Below are positions 1 through 6,308 of a stretch of DNA of 10,549 bases, piece after piece (position 1 is the stretch's first letter; each line of letters begins with the position of its first letter). Origin of the DNA: JASFRS01 sp050114795. Lineage in GTDB: Bacteria > Pseudomonadota > Alphaproteobacteria > Sphingomonadales > CAKZYD01. The stretch spans positions 1-10,549 of the forward strand of contig JASFRS010000081.1 in NCBI GenBank assembly GCA_050114795.1, given 5' to 3'. The position numbers and the translations under genes were made by a program. The notes beneath the pieces were generated by a model that saw nothing but the letters and a program-made list of their open reading frames with translations, searched no databases and was not told the origin of the DNA.

Positions 1-113
1 CCGTTTATAAAGTTGGTGCGCAACCGACCCGGGCGCTTGATGTCGTCGTCAATCTGGTGGTGACCGCAGTGAAGAAAATCCAGTCCTTGGTGCAAAAGGA
101 GCACACGGTATGA
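1..113 (+). CDS. 3' end of an unidentified upstream gene (partial)
   Basis: Reading in frame from base 3, 36 codons are open up to a TGA at 111-113. The tail ends in TAVKKIQSLVQKEHTV. The last part looks like an amphipathic, lysine-rich helix, with a hydrophobic run (LDVVVNLVVTAV) before it. The stop overlaps the ATG of the next gene (ATGA at 110-113), so the two are very probably one operon and translationally coupled. The visible residues do not resemble the C-terminus of LptF, so this is not the usual lptF-lptG pair. I do not recognise the family from so short a tail. From the context, a lipid biosynthesis enzyme is plausible but unproven. Confidence 0.7.
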   Translation, partial: VYKVGAQPTRALDVVVNLVVTAVKKIQSLVQKEHTV

Positions 114-1228
114 ATGGCTGGCGACACATGAGACGGTTGTTGTTTCCGTCGAGAACTTTGGCGCGCTATGTCGCCAAATTATTCATCATCCGCTTTCTGG
201 TATTTTTGCTAGGCTTGGTGTCCGTATTGCAGGTTCTGGATTTAATGAGTAATTCAGAGGCAATTATGGCCCCCGAAGGAGCAACATTTCAGTCGTTGCT
301 TGATTATCTTGCACTGCGCATCCCGCAATTGATTTCTCAATTTACGCCATTTGCTGCACTTTTGGGTGCCGTAGCAACTTTGGCGACATTAAATCAACAT
401 AGTGAAGTTATCGTCATGAAAGGGGCGGGCTTGTCCGCCTATCATGTGATTGCGCCCACGATCCTCATTTGCACCTTTATCTCAATCGGCCATTTTTTCT
501 TTCATGAAACCGTGGTTATTAAGGCCAATGCCAAATTGGATTATTGGGAGAAGAATGATTTTGCCTTGGATTTGAAAGACCCGCCAACAACGGCGAACCG
601 GTCTTGGATGTTGGACGGTTCGACCATTATTGAAGTAGACAGCATCGTTCAAAGTGGCCGGGTTCTGCTCTTAGACAATGTGTCGCTATATGAACGTGAC
701 GCAAATGCAAATCTTCAGAGCCTAGCAAAGGCGCGTTTTGCAACTTACACTGACGGCGTATGGACATTGTTTGAAGTTACCCGCTTCAGCTTGCCTGGCT
801 TTACAACGGTGCGCAGTGACAGCGAACCATGGTCGGTTTCAATTCCCGCTGAACGCTTCATTGCGCTTGCGATCGAACCGCAGAAAGTTAATTACACCAC
901 ATTGAAACGTAGCATTAGGGACTTAAGCCGTGAAGGATATCCCACAGACGTCCTGCGTTCCGCTTTGTATCATAAAATAGCGGGACCTTTAGCGACGATC
1001 TTGATGCCATTGCTTGGTGCTGTTGCTGCCTTTGGGCTTGCCCGCGGTGGTCAATTATTCATTCGGATTATTTTCGGCATGGCCCTTGGCTTTGCATTTT
1101 TTGTTGCCGATAATTTCATGCTTGCAGTTGGTGAATTTGGTGCTATTCCGCCTTTGCTCTCCGCATGGGCGCCTTTTATTCTATTTCTGCTTTTAGGCCT
1201 AAGTGTCTTATTTTACACGGAAGAATGA
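110..1228 (+). CDS. LptF/LptG family permease (LptG-like, YjgP/YjgQ)
   Basis: Inner-membrane permease of the type that, with the LptB ATPase, extracts lipid from the inner membrane and passes it to a periplasmic bridge. The 372 residues have the family layout: one membrane helix near 22-45, two more around 66-93 and 113-133, a soluble beta-rich periplasmic domain at about 135-265, then three helices at about 288-310, 316-340 and 348-370. The cytoplasmic loop SEVIVMKGAGLSAY (98-111) is the family's conserved segment for contact with the ATPase, and GPLATILMPLLGA (292-304) and the C-terminal PPLLSAWAPFILF are also typical. An AAAGGAG ribosome site at 95-101 lies 8 bases before the ATG. It stands without an lptF partner in the window and sits among lipid-modification genes, so it may be a paralog serving a lipid other than LPS. 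The canonical LptG of this genome is the alternative. Family assignment is firm; cargo is inferred. Confidence 0.88.
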   Translation: MNGWRHMRRLLFPSRTLARYVAKLFIIRFLVFLLGLVSVLQVLDLMSNSEAIMAPEGATFQSLLDYLALRIPQLISQFTPFAALLGAVATLATLNQHSEVIVMKGAGLSAYHVIAPTILICTFISIGHFFFHETVVIKANAKLDYWEKNDFALDLKDPPTTANRSWMLDGSTIIEVDSIVQSGRVLLLDNVSLYERDANANLQSLAKARFATYTDGVWTLFEVTRFSLPGFTTVRSDSEPWSVSIPAERFIALAIEPQKVNYTTLKRSIRDLSREGYPTDVLRSALYHKIAGPLATILMPLLGAVAAFGLARGGQLFIRIIFGMALGFAFFVADNFMLAVGEFGAIPPLLSAWAPFILFLLLGLSVLFYTEE

Positions 1229-2765
1229 CTTGGAACACGAAGAGGTTGATGGACGAAAATTGATAGCTCAAGGGGCCGGACTTGCCTTTTTAGGTCGGTT
1301 AGGCGCTTTGATGGAGGTCATCAATCAGCCTGTTTTTACACGGTTGTTCGGCTTGGCAACATATGGCCTCTACATTGTCCTTCTTAGTTATGTAAAACTG
1401 ATAACGGCAGTAACGGAATTGGCCATGACCTCGGCCCTTCAACGCTATGGCGCCGGGGCTAAAGATGAGGAAACAGCCCACGCAGTCGTTAAATTTGCAC
1501 TGCTTACAACAACTGCACTTTCCATTTTCGCTGCCTTGATCTTGACGCTGATAGCCCCTTTTATTACGCCGATTTTCAATGTCGCCAATGCAGATGCCGA
1601 GATGCTTCCTGCAACAATCGCTCTTTATGCCTGGTCCCTGCCCGTTTGGACCTTGACTGAAATCGCAACATCCGCCGTACGTGCGCGCCGGGCTTTCGGG
1701 CCGGAAATACGCATTCGTATCTTCTATGAACAATTTAGTCGTTTAGTCTTTGCTGTCGGTTTTTTCTTTGCAGGTTGGGGCGGTATTGGCTTATTTGCTG
1801 CACATGTAGCCTCCCTGCTCTTGGCTGCAGTCCTATCACTGCGCCTCATGCTTAAACATTATGACTTCAAATTACTGCTGCACACGCCTGTAAAGCGAGC
1901 AACGGACTTAGGAGTAATCGGGTTTTCGGCTTTGATTGTACCAACCCATATAATTCAACGGGGCTTCTCAGAGTTGCCTCCGATTCTGTTGAACGCATTT
2001 CTACCAGGTGCAATTGGCGCCGAAGCCGCAGGGCTTTACGGCATAGCACGTAAAATTGCGTCGGTGCTGCACATCATTCGGTTAAGTTTTGATTATGTAC
2101 TTGCCCCATTAGCAGCCGTACATGCGCGCGTAAATTGGGCTGAAGTTAAAACCATGTACGCCTATTCAACAAGATTGGCGACAATGTTGGTCCTTCCCTT
2201 AGCTGGCGCCCTTATCATAACACGACATGATGTCGTCGCTCTTTTTGGCACTGAAGCGGCAGCAGCAGCACCCATTATTGTCATATTAACCCTTGGGCGA
2301 AGTATAGAAACTATGACCGGGCCTGCGGCTGCCTTGGTTGAGGTCCTTGGCCAACGGGTTCTACCACTCATCAACAATTTGTCAGGTATGGCTGTGTTAT
2401 TTGCATTAGGGGCAGTCCTAACGCCTAAATATGGCCCGATGGGGATGGCGATTGCGACTGCAATTGCAGTGAATGTTACAGCCTTAGCTGCCATGGTTCA
2501 GTTAATTGTCATCGACAAGATCCATCCTTTTTCAGACGGATATTTCCGTTCACTTTTATGGGGTGGTGCAGGTTCAATTCTCTTACTTAGTTTTGAATTT
2601 CTCCCAACTCTCCCGCGCTACACATTATTACTCGGTGGCCTTAGCCTGCTGATCGGAATTTACTTTGTCTTGCTCCGTTTTGGGCTAAAAGGATCAGATC
2701 GCGTGGCCTTTCGCCGTAGTAAGTCCATAGATCAAAAGCTTCCCAAGGTCACAAATTTGCCCTAA
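1203..2765 (+). CDS. Wzx/MATE-like lipid or oligosaccharide flippase
   Basis: Multi-pass membrane protein of the polysaccharide-export (Wzx/MviN/MATE-like) superfamily, which turns lipid-linked precursors across the inner membrane. The 520-residue frame is hydrophobic throughout, with about 12-14 predicted helices. Its N-terminus is characteristic: a short charged cytoplasmic tail, a first helix (about 22-40), then TRLFGLATYGLYIVL (46-60), the 'R-x-x-G-x-x-x-Y-G-x-Y' start of helix 2 seen in O-antigen flippases. The tail after the last helix is basic (RSKSIDQKLPK). The frame opens at GTG 1203, overlapping the preceding gene by 26 bases. TTG 1230, one base after that gene's stop and 6 bases after GGAAG, is an attractive alternative that would give 511 residues. 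Coupling to the LptG-like gene suggests the two handle the same lipid, one flipping and one extracting. The cargo is not readable from the sequence. Confidence 0.85.
   Translation: MSYFTRKNDLEHEEVDGRKLIAQGAGLAFLGRLGALMEVINQPVFTRLFGLATYGLYIVLLSYVKLITAVTELAMTSALQRYGAGAKDEETAHAVVKFALLTTTALSIFAALILTLIAPFITPIFNVANADAEMLPATIALYAWSLPVWTLTEIATSAVRARRAFGPEIRIRIFYEQFSRLVFAVGFFFAGWGGIGLFAAHVASLLLAAVLSLRLMLKHYDFKLLLHTPVKRATDLGVIGFSALIVPTHIIQRGFSELPPILLNAFLPGAIGAEAAGLYGIARKIASVLHIIRLSFDYVLAPLAAVHARVNWAEVKTMYAYSTRLATMLVLPLAGALIITRHDVVALFGTEAAAAAPIIVILTLGRSIETMTGPAAALVEVLGQRVLPLINNLSGMAVLFALGAVLTPKYGPMGMAIATAIAVNVTALAAMVQLIVIDKIHPFSDGYFRSLLWGGAGSILLLSFEFLPTLPRYTLLLGGLSLLIGIYFVLLRFGLKGSDRVAFRRSKSIDQKLPKVTNLP
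1219..1223 (+). promoter_or_regulatory. Possible ribosome binding site for the flippase TTG start
   Basis: GGAAG ends 6 bases before TTG 1230, which directly follows the TGA (1226-1228) of the LptG-like gene. The upstream GTG at 1203 has only a weak AGG 5 bases ahead of it. A start at 1230 would drop nine residues, none of them in a membrane helix. The sequence alone does not settle which start is used. Confidence 0.4.
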
Positions 2766-2770
2766 TTCAA

Positions 2771-2787
2771 CGCCATTGGGCTTGGCG
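2771..2787 (+). other. Small inverted repeat after the flippase gene
   Basis: CGCCA (2771-2775) and TGGCG (2783-2787) can form a five-pair stem with a seven-base loop, just after the flippase stop at 2763-2765. Two more pairs (AA/TT) could follow after one bulged base. No run of T follows, so this is not a standard intrinsic terminator. It may be a weak attenuator, an RNA-stability hairpin, or chance. Confidence 0.3.
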
Positions 2788-2870
2788 GTTCAGGGTAATA
2801 TGTGGCAAAACATGTTATACACCCTATATTTGGGCAAATACGGACACGGCCCTTTCACATATTGTGGGCT

Positions 2871-2876
2871 GAGGAG
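2871..2876 (+). promoter_or_regulatory. Ribosome binding site deciding the hydroxylase start
   Basis: GAGGAG lies 9 bases before GTG 2886 and is the strongest Shine-Dalgarno match around this gene. The upstream in-frame GTG at 2802 has only AGGG five bases away. The 28 residues between the two starts have no family character, so 2886 is preferred. Confidence 0.65.
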
Positions 2877-2885
2877 AATATCATC

Positions 2886-3680
2886 GTGGCACTGAAATTG
2901 GGCTTTTGGACTGAGCGGACACATTATCTAAATAAAATGTCCTTGAAGCAGCTCGTCGTTGCTTATTTCCAATATTATGCCATTCAGGCCTATATCCTTA
3001 TCGGCCTTATTTCAACGGTTGTTGCCTTTATGTATGGCACAGCAATTCTGCCCAATGTTGCAGCTGTTGTCTTATCGATCATGGCCTATCCACTAGCTTG
3101 GTATCTCTTGCACCGCTATGTCTTACATTCGCGCTGGATGTTCAAATCGCCCCTAACGGCAAAAGCATGGAAGCGTATTCACTATGATCACCACCAAGAT
3201 CCTCATCATTTAGAGATTCTTTTTGGTGCACTTTACACGACCTTGCCGACAATCGCCGTCGTAACCATTCCAATCGGCTATGCCTTTGATGGCATTGGTG
3301 GTGCGGCTGCAGCATTCGCAACAGGCTTGTTTACAACCTGTTTTTATGAATTCTGCCATTGTATCCAGCATTTAAGCTATAAACCCAAACACCCCATGCT
3401 TGTTGAAATGAAACGCCGCCATATGGCGCACCATTTTCATGATGAAGACGGCAACTTTGGCATTACCAATTTTTTCTGGGATAAAGTCTTCAACACACTT
3501 TATGAGCGCGAAGACCGTAAAAAGAAAAGCGCCACTGTGTTTAACTTGGGCTATGATGACGCAGCAGCGGAACGCTACCCTTGGGTTGCCCGCCTGTCTG
3601 GCGGCGTCGCCAAAGGAACACCCCGCGATCGCCGCATGGAAAAGAATAAAAATACAGACCATCCAAAGGAAGCAGCGTGA
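2886..3680 (+). CDS. Membrane fatty acid hydroxylase (sterol desaturase/FA2H-like superfamily)
   Basis: Diiron integral-membrane oxygenase of the fatty acid hydroxylase superfamily, which hydroxylates an alkyl chain of a lipid using O2. From GTG 2886 the protein has 264 residues. All histidine boxes are present: HRYVLH (76-81, HX4H), HYDHH (99-103, HX2HH) followed by QDPHH, HCIQH (158-162, HX3H) and HMAHH (179-183, HX2HH). These should bind the two irons. Hydrophobic segments lie at about 24-50, 55-75, 110-130 and 137-155, and the C-terminus is a charged soluble tail. The frame extends up to GTG 2802, but the ribosome site favours 2886. The stop overlaps the next start (GTGA at 3677-3680). 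Sitting directly before a bCerS-like acyltransferase, it is a candidate for hydroxylating the acyl or long-chain base of a sphingolipid. Ornithine-lipid, sterol or carotenoid substrates occur in the superfamily and are not excluded. Confidence 0.85.
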   Translation: MALKLGFWTERTHYLNKMSLKQLVVAYFQYYAIQAYILIGLISTVVAFMYGTAILPNVAAVVLSIMAYPLAWYLLHRYVLHSRWMFKSPLTAKAWKRIHYDHHQDPHHLEILFGALYTTLPTIAVVTIPIGYAFDGIGGAAAAFATGLFTTCFYEFCHCIQHLSYKPKHPMLVEMKRRHMAHHFHDEDGNFGITNFFWDKVFNTLYEREDRKKKSATVFNLGYDDAAAERYPWVARLSGGVAKGTPRDRRMEKNKNTDHPKEAA

Positions 3681-4858
3681 GTAATCGGCATCACGCCACG
3701 TCCCAAAACTCAGCACCGACAGTATTGCGTTACCGCCTGGAAAAGGTGGAAAATAAAAGGGATTTGGCAAAATTCATTGATGTTCCCTGGACGGTTATGG
3801 CCGGGGAAAAGAACTGGATACCTCCGTTAAAACTGGAGCGTAGCCAACTCTTATCTAAAAAGACTAATCCCTATTTTGAACATGCTGAGGCCGCCTATTT
3901 CTTAGCGACTAAAGATGGTGAACCTATTGGCCGAATCAGCGCGCAGAAATGTGATCTCGTCCAGCAACATATGGGGGAAGGAACAGGTCAGTTCGGTTTT
4001 TTTGATTGCCTGAACGATCAGAACTTGTCTCAAGACCTCTTTGATCACGCATCTGACTGGTTGCGTGGCAAGGGCATGACCCGTGTAATGGGGCCATTTA
4101 ATCTATCTATCAATGAGGAAGTCGGCCTGCTGATTGACGGCTTTGATACGCCTTCCTGTTTTCTCATGGCCTATAACAAGCCCTACTATCAGGAACTGGT
4201 AGAAGCTGCTGGCTTTGAAAAAGCCAAAGACCTTTATGCTTATTGGCTTGATATAGAGACTGGATTTCCAGAGCATATTCACAAGATTGCGGATCGAGGT
4301 GCGCAGAATAAACGCATCAAAATTCGAAACATCAATAAAAAGAATTTTGACAGCGAACTTGCTATCGTTCTCGATATATTCAATGACGCCTGGGAAAATA
4401 ATTGGGGTTATATTCCCATGACCCAGGCAGAAATGGAAAAAACTGCGAAAGACCTGAAACCTTTGATTCAGGAGCATTCAACACGCATTGTCGAATATGA
4501 CGGCGAACCTGCTGCATTCATGGCAACCCTCCCCGACATTAATCGTTGGATATCCGATTTGAACGGATCTCTCTTGCCCTTTGGCTGGACCAAACTCGCT
4601 TATCGTTTCCTAAAAGGGCGGCCGGAGGTTGTCCGCGTTCCCCTTATGGGCGTTAGGAAAGAAATGCAGAAATCCCGTATCGGTGGCATAATGGCTCTGA
4701 TGGCGATTAAAACCATACGGACAACTACTGCTGCCCAGGGTGCTACTGGTGCTGAACTATCCTGGATATTGGAAGATAATCATTCAATGCGCGATATATT
4801 AGTCGCAATCGGATGTGAAATTTATAAGACTTATCGAGTTTATGAAAAGTCCCTATAG
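3677..4858 (+). CDS. GNAT-like N-acyltransferase, candidate bacterial ceramide synthase (bCerS-like)
   Basis: Long (393 residues) GNAT-fold acyltransferase of the kind to which Caulobacter bCerS belongs, the enzyme that joins an acyl chain to the amine of a sphingoid base. Family-type segments, in order: FIDVPW (33-38) and NWIPPL (46-51); NPYFEHAEAAYFLA (64-77); the strand and turn GRISAQ (85-90); GQFGFFDCLND (104-114); GPFNLSINEEVGLLIDGFD (139-157); MAYNKPYY (164-171); NDAWENNWGY (236-245); and a second GNAT-like end at 360-391, with SWILEDN and KTYRVYEK. No membrane helix or signal peptide is visible, so it should be cytoplasmic or peripheral. GTG 3677 overlaps the hydroxylase stop by four bases and has AAGGA six bases upstream, so the two should be co-translated. 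The family also contains proteins of unknown function and E. coli YghO-like members, so family placement is good but ceramide synthase activity is an inference from the locus. Confidence 0.75.
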   Translation: MSNRHHATSQNSAPTVLRYRLEKVENKRDLAKFIDVPWTVMAGEKNWIPPLKLERSQLLSKKTNPYFEHAEAAYFLATKDGEPIGRISAQKCDLVQQHMGEGTGQFGFFDCLNDQNLSQDLFDHASDWLRGKGMTRVMGPFNLSINEEVGLLIDGFDTPSCFLMAYNKPYYQELVEAAGFEKAKDLYAYWLDIETGFPEHIHKIADRGAQNKRIKIRNINKKNFDSELAIVLDIFNDAWENNWGYIPMTQAEMEKTAKDLKPLIQEHSTRIVEYDGEPAAFMATLPDINRWISDLNGSLLPFGWTKLAYRFLKGRPEVVRVPLMGVRKEMQKSRIGGIMALMAIKTIRTTTAAQGATGAELSWILEDNHSMRDILVAIGCEIYKTYRVYEKSL

Positions 4859-4863
4859 GTTCA

Positions 4864-5412
4864 TTAATATCGGCTATTTAATGGAAGAGGACGATTTGGG
4901 CGCCAAGCTTGCACACGGCTTTCAGCAGCAGCAATCTCCTCTTCACTCAGCCCATTTTTGACAATTGTAGAAAGCTCTTCTGCACGCGCGGAAACACGAC
5001 CTTCTGAGCGTTTTTCAGCCAAAGTGAGCCACATATAAGCCCCTTCCATGTCCGCACTAACGCCACGGCCTTCAGCCAACATCGCTCCTAAAGCCAATTG
5101 TGCGGAAGGAAGCCCCTGACGAGCCGCCCGATAAAACCAAATAACAGCAACCGGTTGATCAACTTCAACGCCTAAGCCATTCGCGTACATTAATCCGAGT
5201 TGCGCTTCAGCAGGCGCATATTCTGCCAAAGCAAGCTCCTGTAAAATCTCTAGAGCATCTTCGCTTTGCCCACCGCGCATCAATGTCATAGCTTCTGACA
5301 ACTGTCTTGCAAATGCATCATGGTCTTCTCGAACATTAACTGTCGTCGACACCGCATTTGCAAATGCGATGGCTGTGAGAAGAAGCAAAAATACAAGTCC
5401 TACGCGCAACAC
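4864..5412 (-). CDS. Secreted Sel1-like repeat protein
   Basis: A 182-residue exported protein. The signal peptide is clear (LVFLLLLTAIAFANA, probable cut after residue 20, A-N-A|V). There is no lipobox cysteine, so it should be soluble in the periplasm. A helical segment at about 31-64 is followed by two Sel1/TPR-like units: about 66-101 (AEAQLGLMYANGLGVEVDQ, with WFYRAARQG closing it) and about 102-137 (AQLALGAMLAEGRGVSADM, closing with MWLTLAEK). Such repeats are protein-binding scaffolds, and no partner can be read from the sequence. The start is GTG at 5412-5410, with a purine-rich AAAGAGAG shortly upstream. The stop lies 5 bases from the stop of the convergent acyltransferase gene, with no terminator between them. 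It is on the opposite strand from the lipid genes, so a link to them is not implied. Confidence 0.82.
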   Translation of the reverse strand: MLRVGLVFLLLLTAIAFANAVSTTVNVREDHDAFARQLSEAMTLMRGGQSEDALEILQELALAEYAPAEAQLGLMYANGLGVEVDQPVAVIWFYRAARQGLPSAQLALGAMLAEGRGVSADMEGAYMWLTLAEKRSEGRVSARAEELSTIVKNGLSEEEIAAAESRVQAWRPNRPLPLNSRY

Positions 5413-5442
5413 TGTTTTCTCTCTTTGTTATTTTTATATTTA

Positions 5443-5458
5443 GTTATCAGCGAATAAC
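5443..5458. promoter_or_regulatory. Inverted repeat in the divergent intergenic region (possible operator)
   Basis: GTTAT and ATAAC are separated by six bases (5443-5447 and 5454-5458). They lie 30-45 bases upstream of the Sel1-protein start, within an AT-rich stretch where its promoter would be expected. A dyad of five bases can occur by chance, so a regulator-binding role is only a suggestion. The rest of the gap (5413-5552) shows no convincing sigma-70 promoter by eye. Confidence 0.25.
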
Positions 5459-5552
5459 ATGAAATGCCTTTTAATTCGCGCTGAGAACCCCCATATGCAG
5501 GCAGATCAGATGTGGCAGATTAACACCCTATTGGTCAAGCTAAGGATCAAAG

Positions 5553-6308
5553 ATGTCGTCAGACGATAACATACAGCCGGAAACACATTCGGAACCTCAT
5601 GCCGCAAAACGCGGACTCCTTGCCCGGCTTCGCACTTACTTGCTAACCGGCATTGTGGTGTCTGCACCAATCGCAATTACCATATACCTAACCTATATTT
5701 TTGTGGTGGCGGTTGATCGTCGCGTCACCCCGCTCATACCGCCGCAATATCACCCGGAGACTTATCTTCCCTTTTCCGTGCCAGGCTTAGGTGTCCTTAT
5801 TGTGGTCTTGTTTCTCATCCTACTTGGCATGACAACAGCAAATTTCTTTGGGCGCCAGCTTCTGACCATCGGAGAACGTATTGTTGATCGCATGCCCGTG
5901 GTGCGCACTGTTTATGGGACGCTAAAACAGATTTTTGAAACCGTGGCCAGCCAAAGCTCCATGTCCTTTCGCGATGTGGTTTTAGTCGAATACCCGCGCA
6001 AAGGACTATGGGCGATTGCCTTTGTCACCTCCCCCACCCAGGGTGAGGTTGCCGCAATCAATGAAGAAGAAATGGTGAATCTATTTCTTCCGACCACGCC
6101 TAATCCAACATCAGGCTTTCTGCTATTTGCGCCTCGAAAAGATTGTATCTTTTTAAAAATGAGCGTTGAAGAAGGCGTAAAATATGTCATTTCCGCCGGA
6201 CTGGTAACACCAGGTAAAAACAGCAATGGGCCAGTCTCAGTCATGGACAGCGCGACAGCCCGACGCTTGGCAACACACGGACAGGAAGATAAGGCACAGG
6301 CGGACTAA
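5553..6308 (+). CDS. DUF502 family inner-membrane protein
   Basis: A 251-residue member of the DUF502 family of conserved membrane proteins, whose function is unknown. After a hydrophilic N-terminus of about 25 residues come two membrane helices (about 29-54 and 77-98), then a soluble domain with the family's signatures: RMPVVRTVYGTLKQ (113-126), FLPTTPNPTSG (178-188) and KMSVEEGVKYVISAG (202-216). The C-terminal 30 residues are hydrophilic and probably disordered. The ATG has AAGGA (5542-5546) six bases upstream. The stop TAA (6306-6308) overlaps the stop of the convergent recG (6305-6307). The neighbour recG gives no functional hint because the two genes are on opposite strands. Family assignment is confident; no biochemical role is proposed. 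Confidence 0.9.
   Translation: MSSDDNIQPETHSEPHAAKRGLLARLRTYLLTGIVVSAPIAITIYLTYIFVVAVDRRVTPLIPPQYHPETYLPFSVPGLGVLIVVLFLILLGMTTANFFGRQLLTIGERIVDRMPVVRTVYGTLKQIFETVASQSSMSFRDVVLVEYPRKGLWAIAFVTSPTQGEVAAINEEEMVNLFLPTTPNPTSGFLLFAPRKDCIFLKMSVEEGVKYVISAGLVTPGKNSNGPVSVMDSATARRLATHGQEDKAQAD

Noticed and set aside
1..113. The upstream fragment as the end of lptF
   Set aside because: LptF-type proteins end in a hydrophobic membrane helix. This tail is a lysine-rich, probably amphipathic segment.
1299..1733. 144-codon open frame on the - strand, opposite the flippase gene
   Set aside because: Cysteine-rich, low-complexity product with no family features. It lies wholly within a well-supported gene and is a shadow frame.
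2771..2787. The hairpin after the flippase gene as an intrinsic terminator
   Set aside because: The stem is only five pairs and no T-run follows. It is listed only as an inverted repeat.
3372..3770. 132-codon open frame on the - strand, across the hydroxylase/acyltransferase junction
   Set aside because: It is opposite the conserved histidine boxes, has no ribosome site that I can see and no recognisable domain.
5353..5412. The Sel1-repeat protein as a lipoprotein
   Set aside because: The signal peptide has no cysteine at or near the cleavage site, so it is more likely a soluble periplasmic protein.
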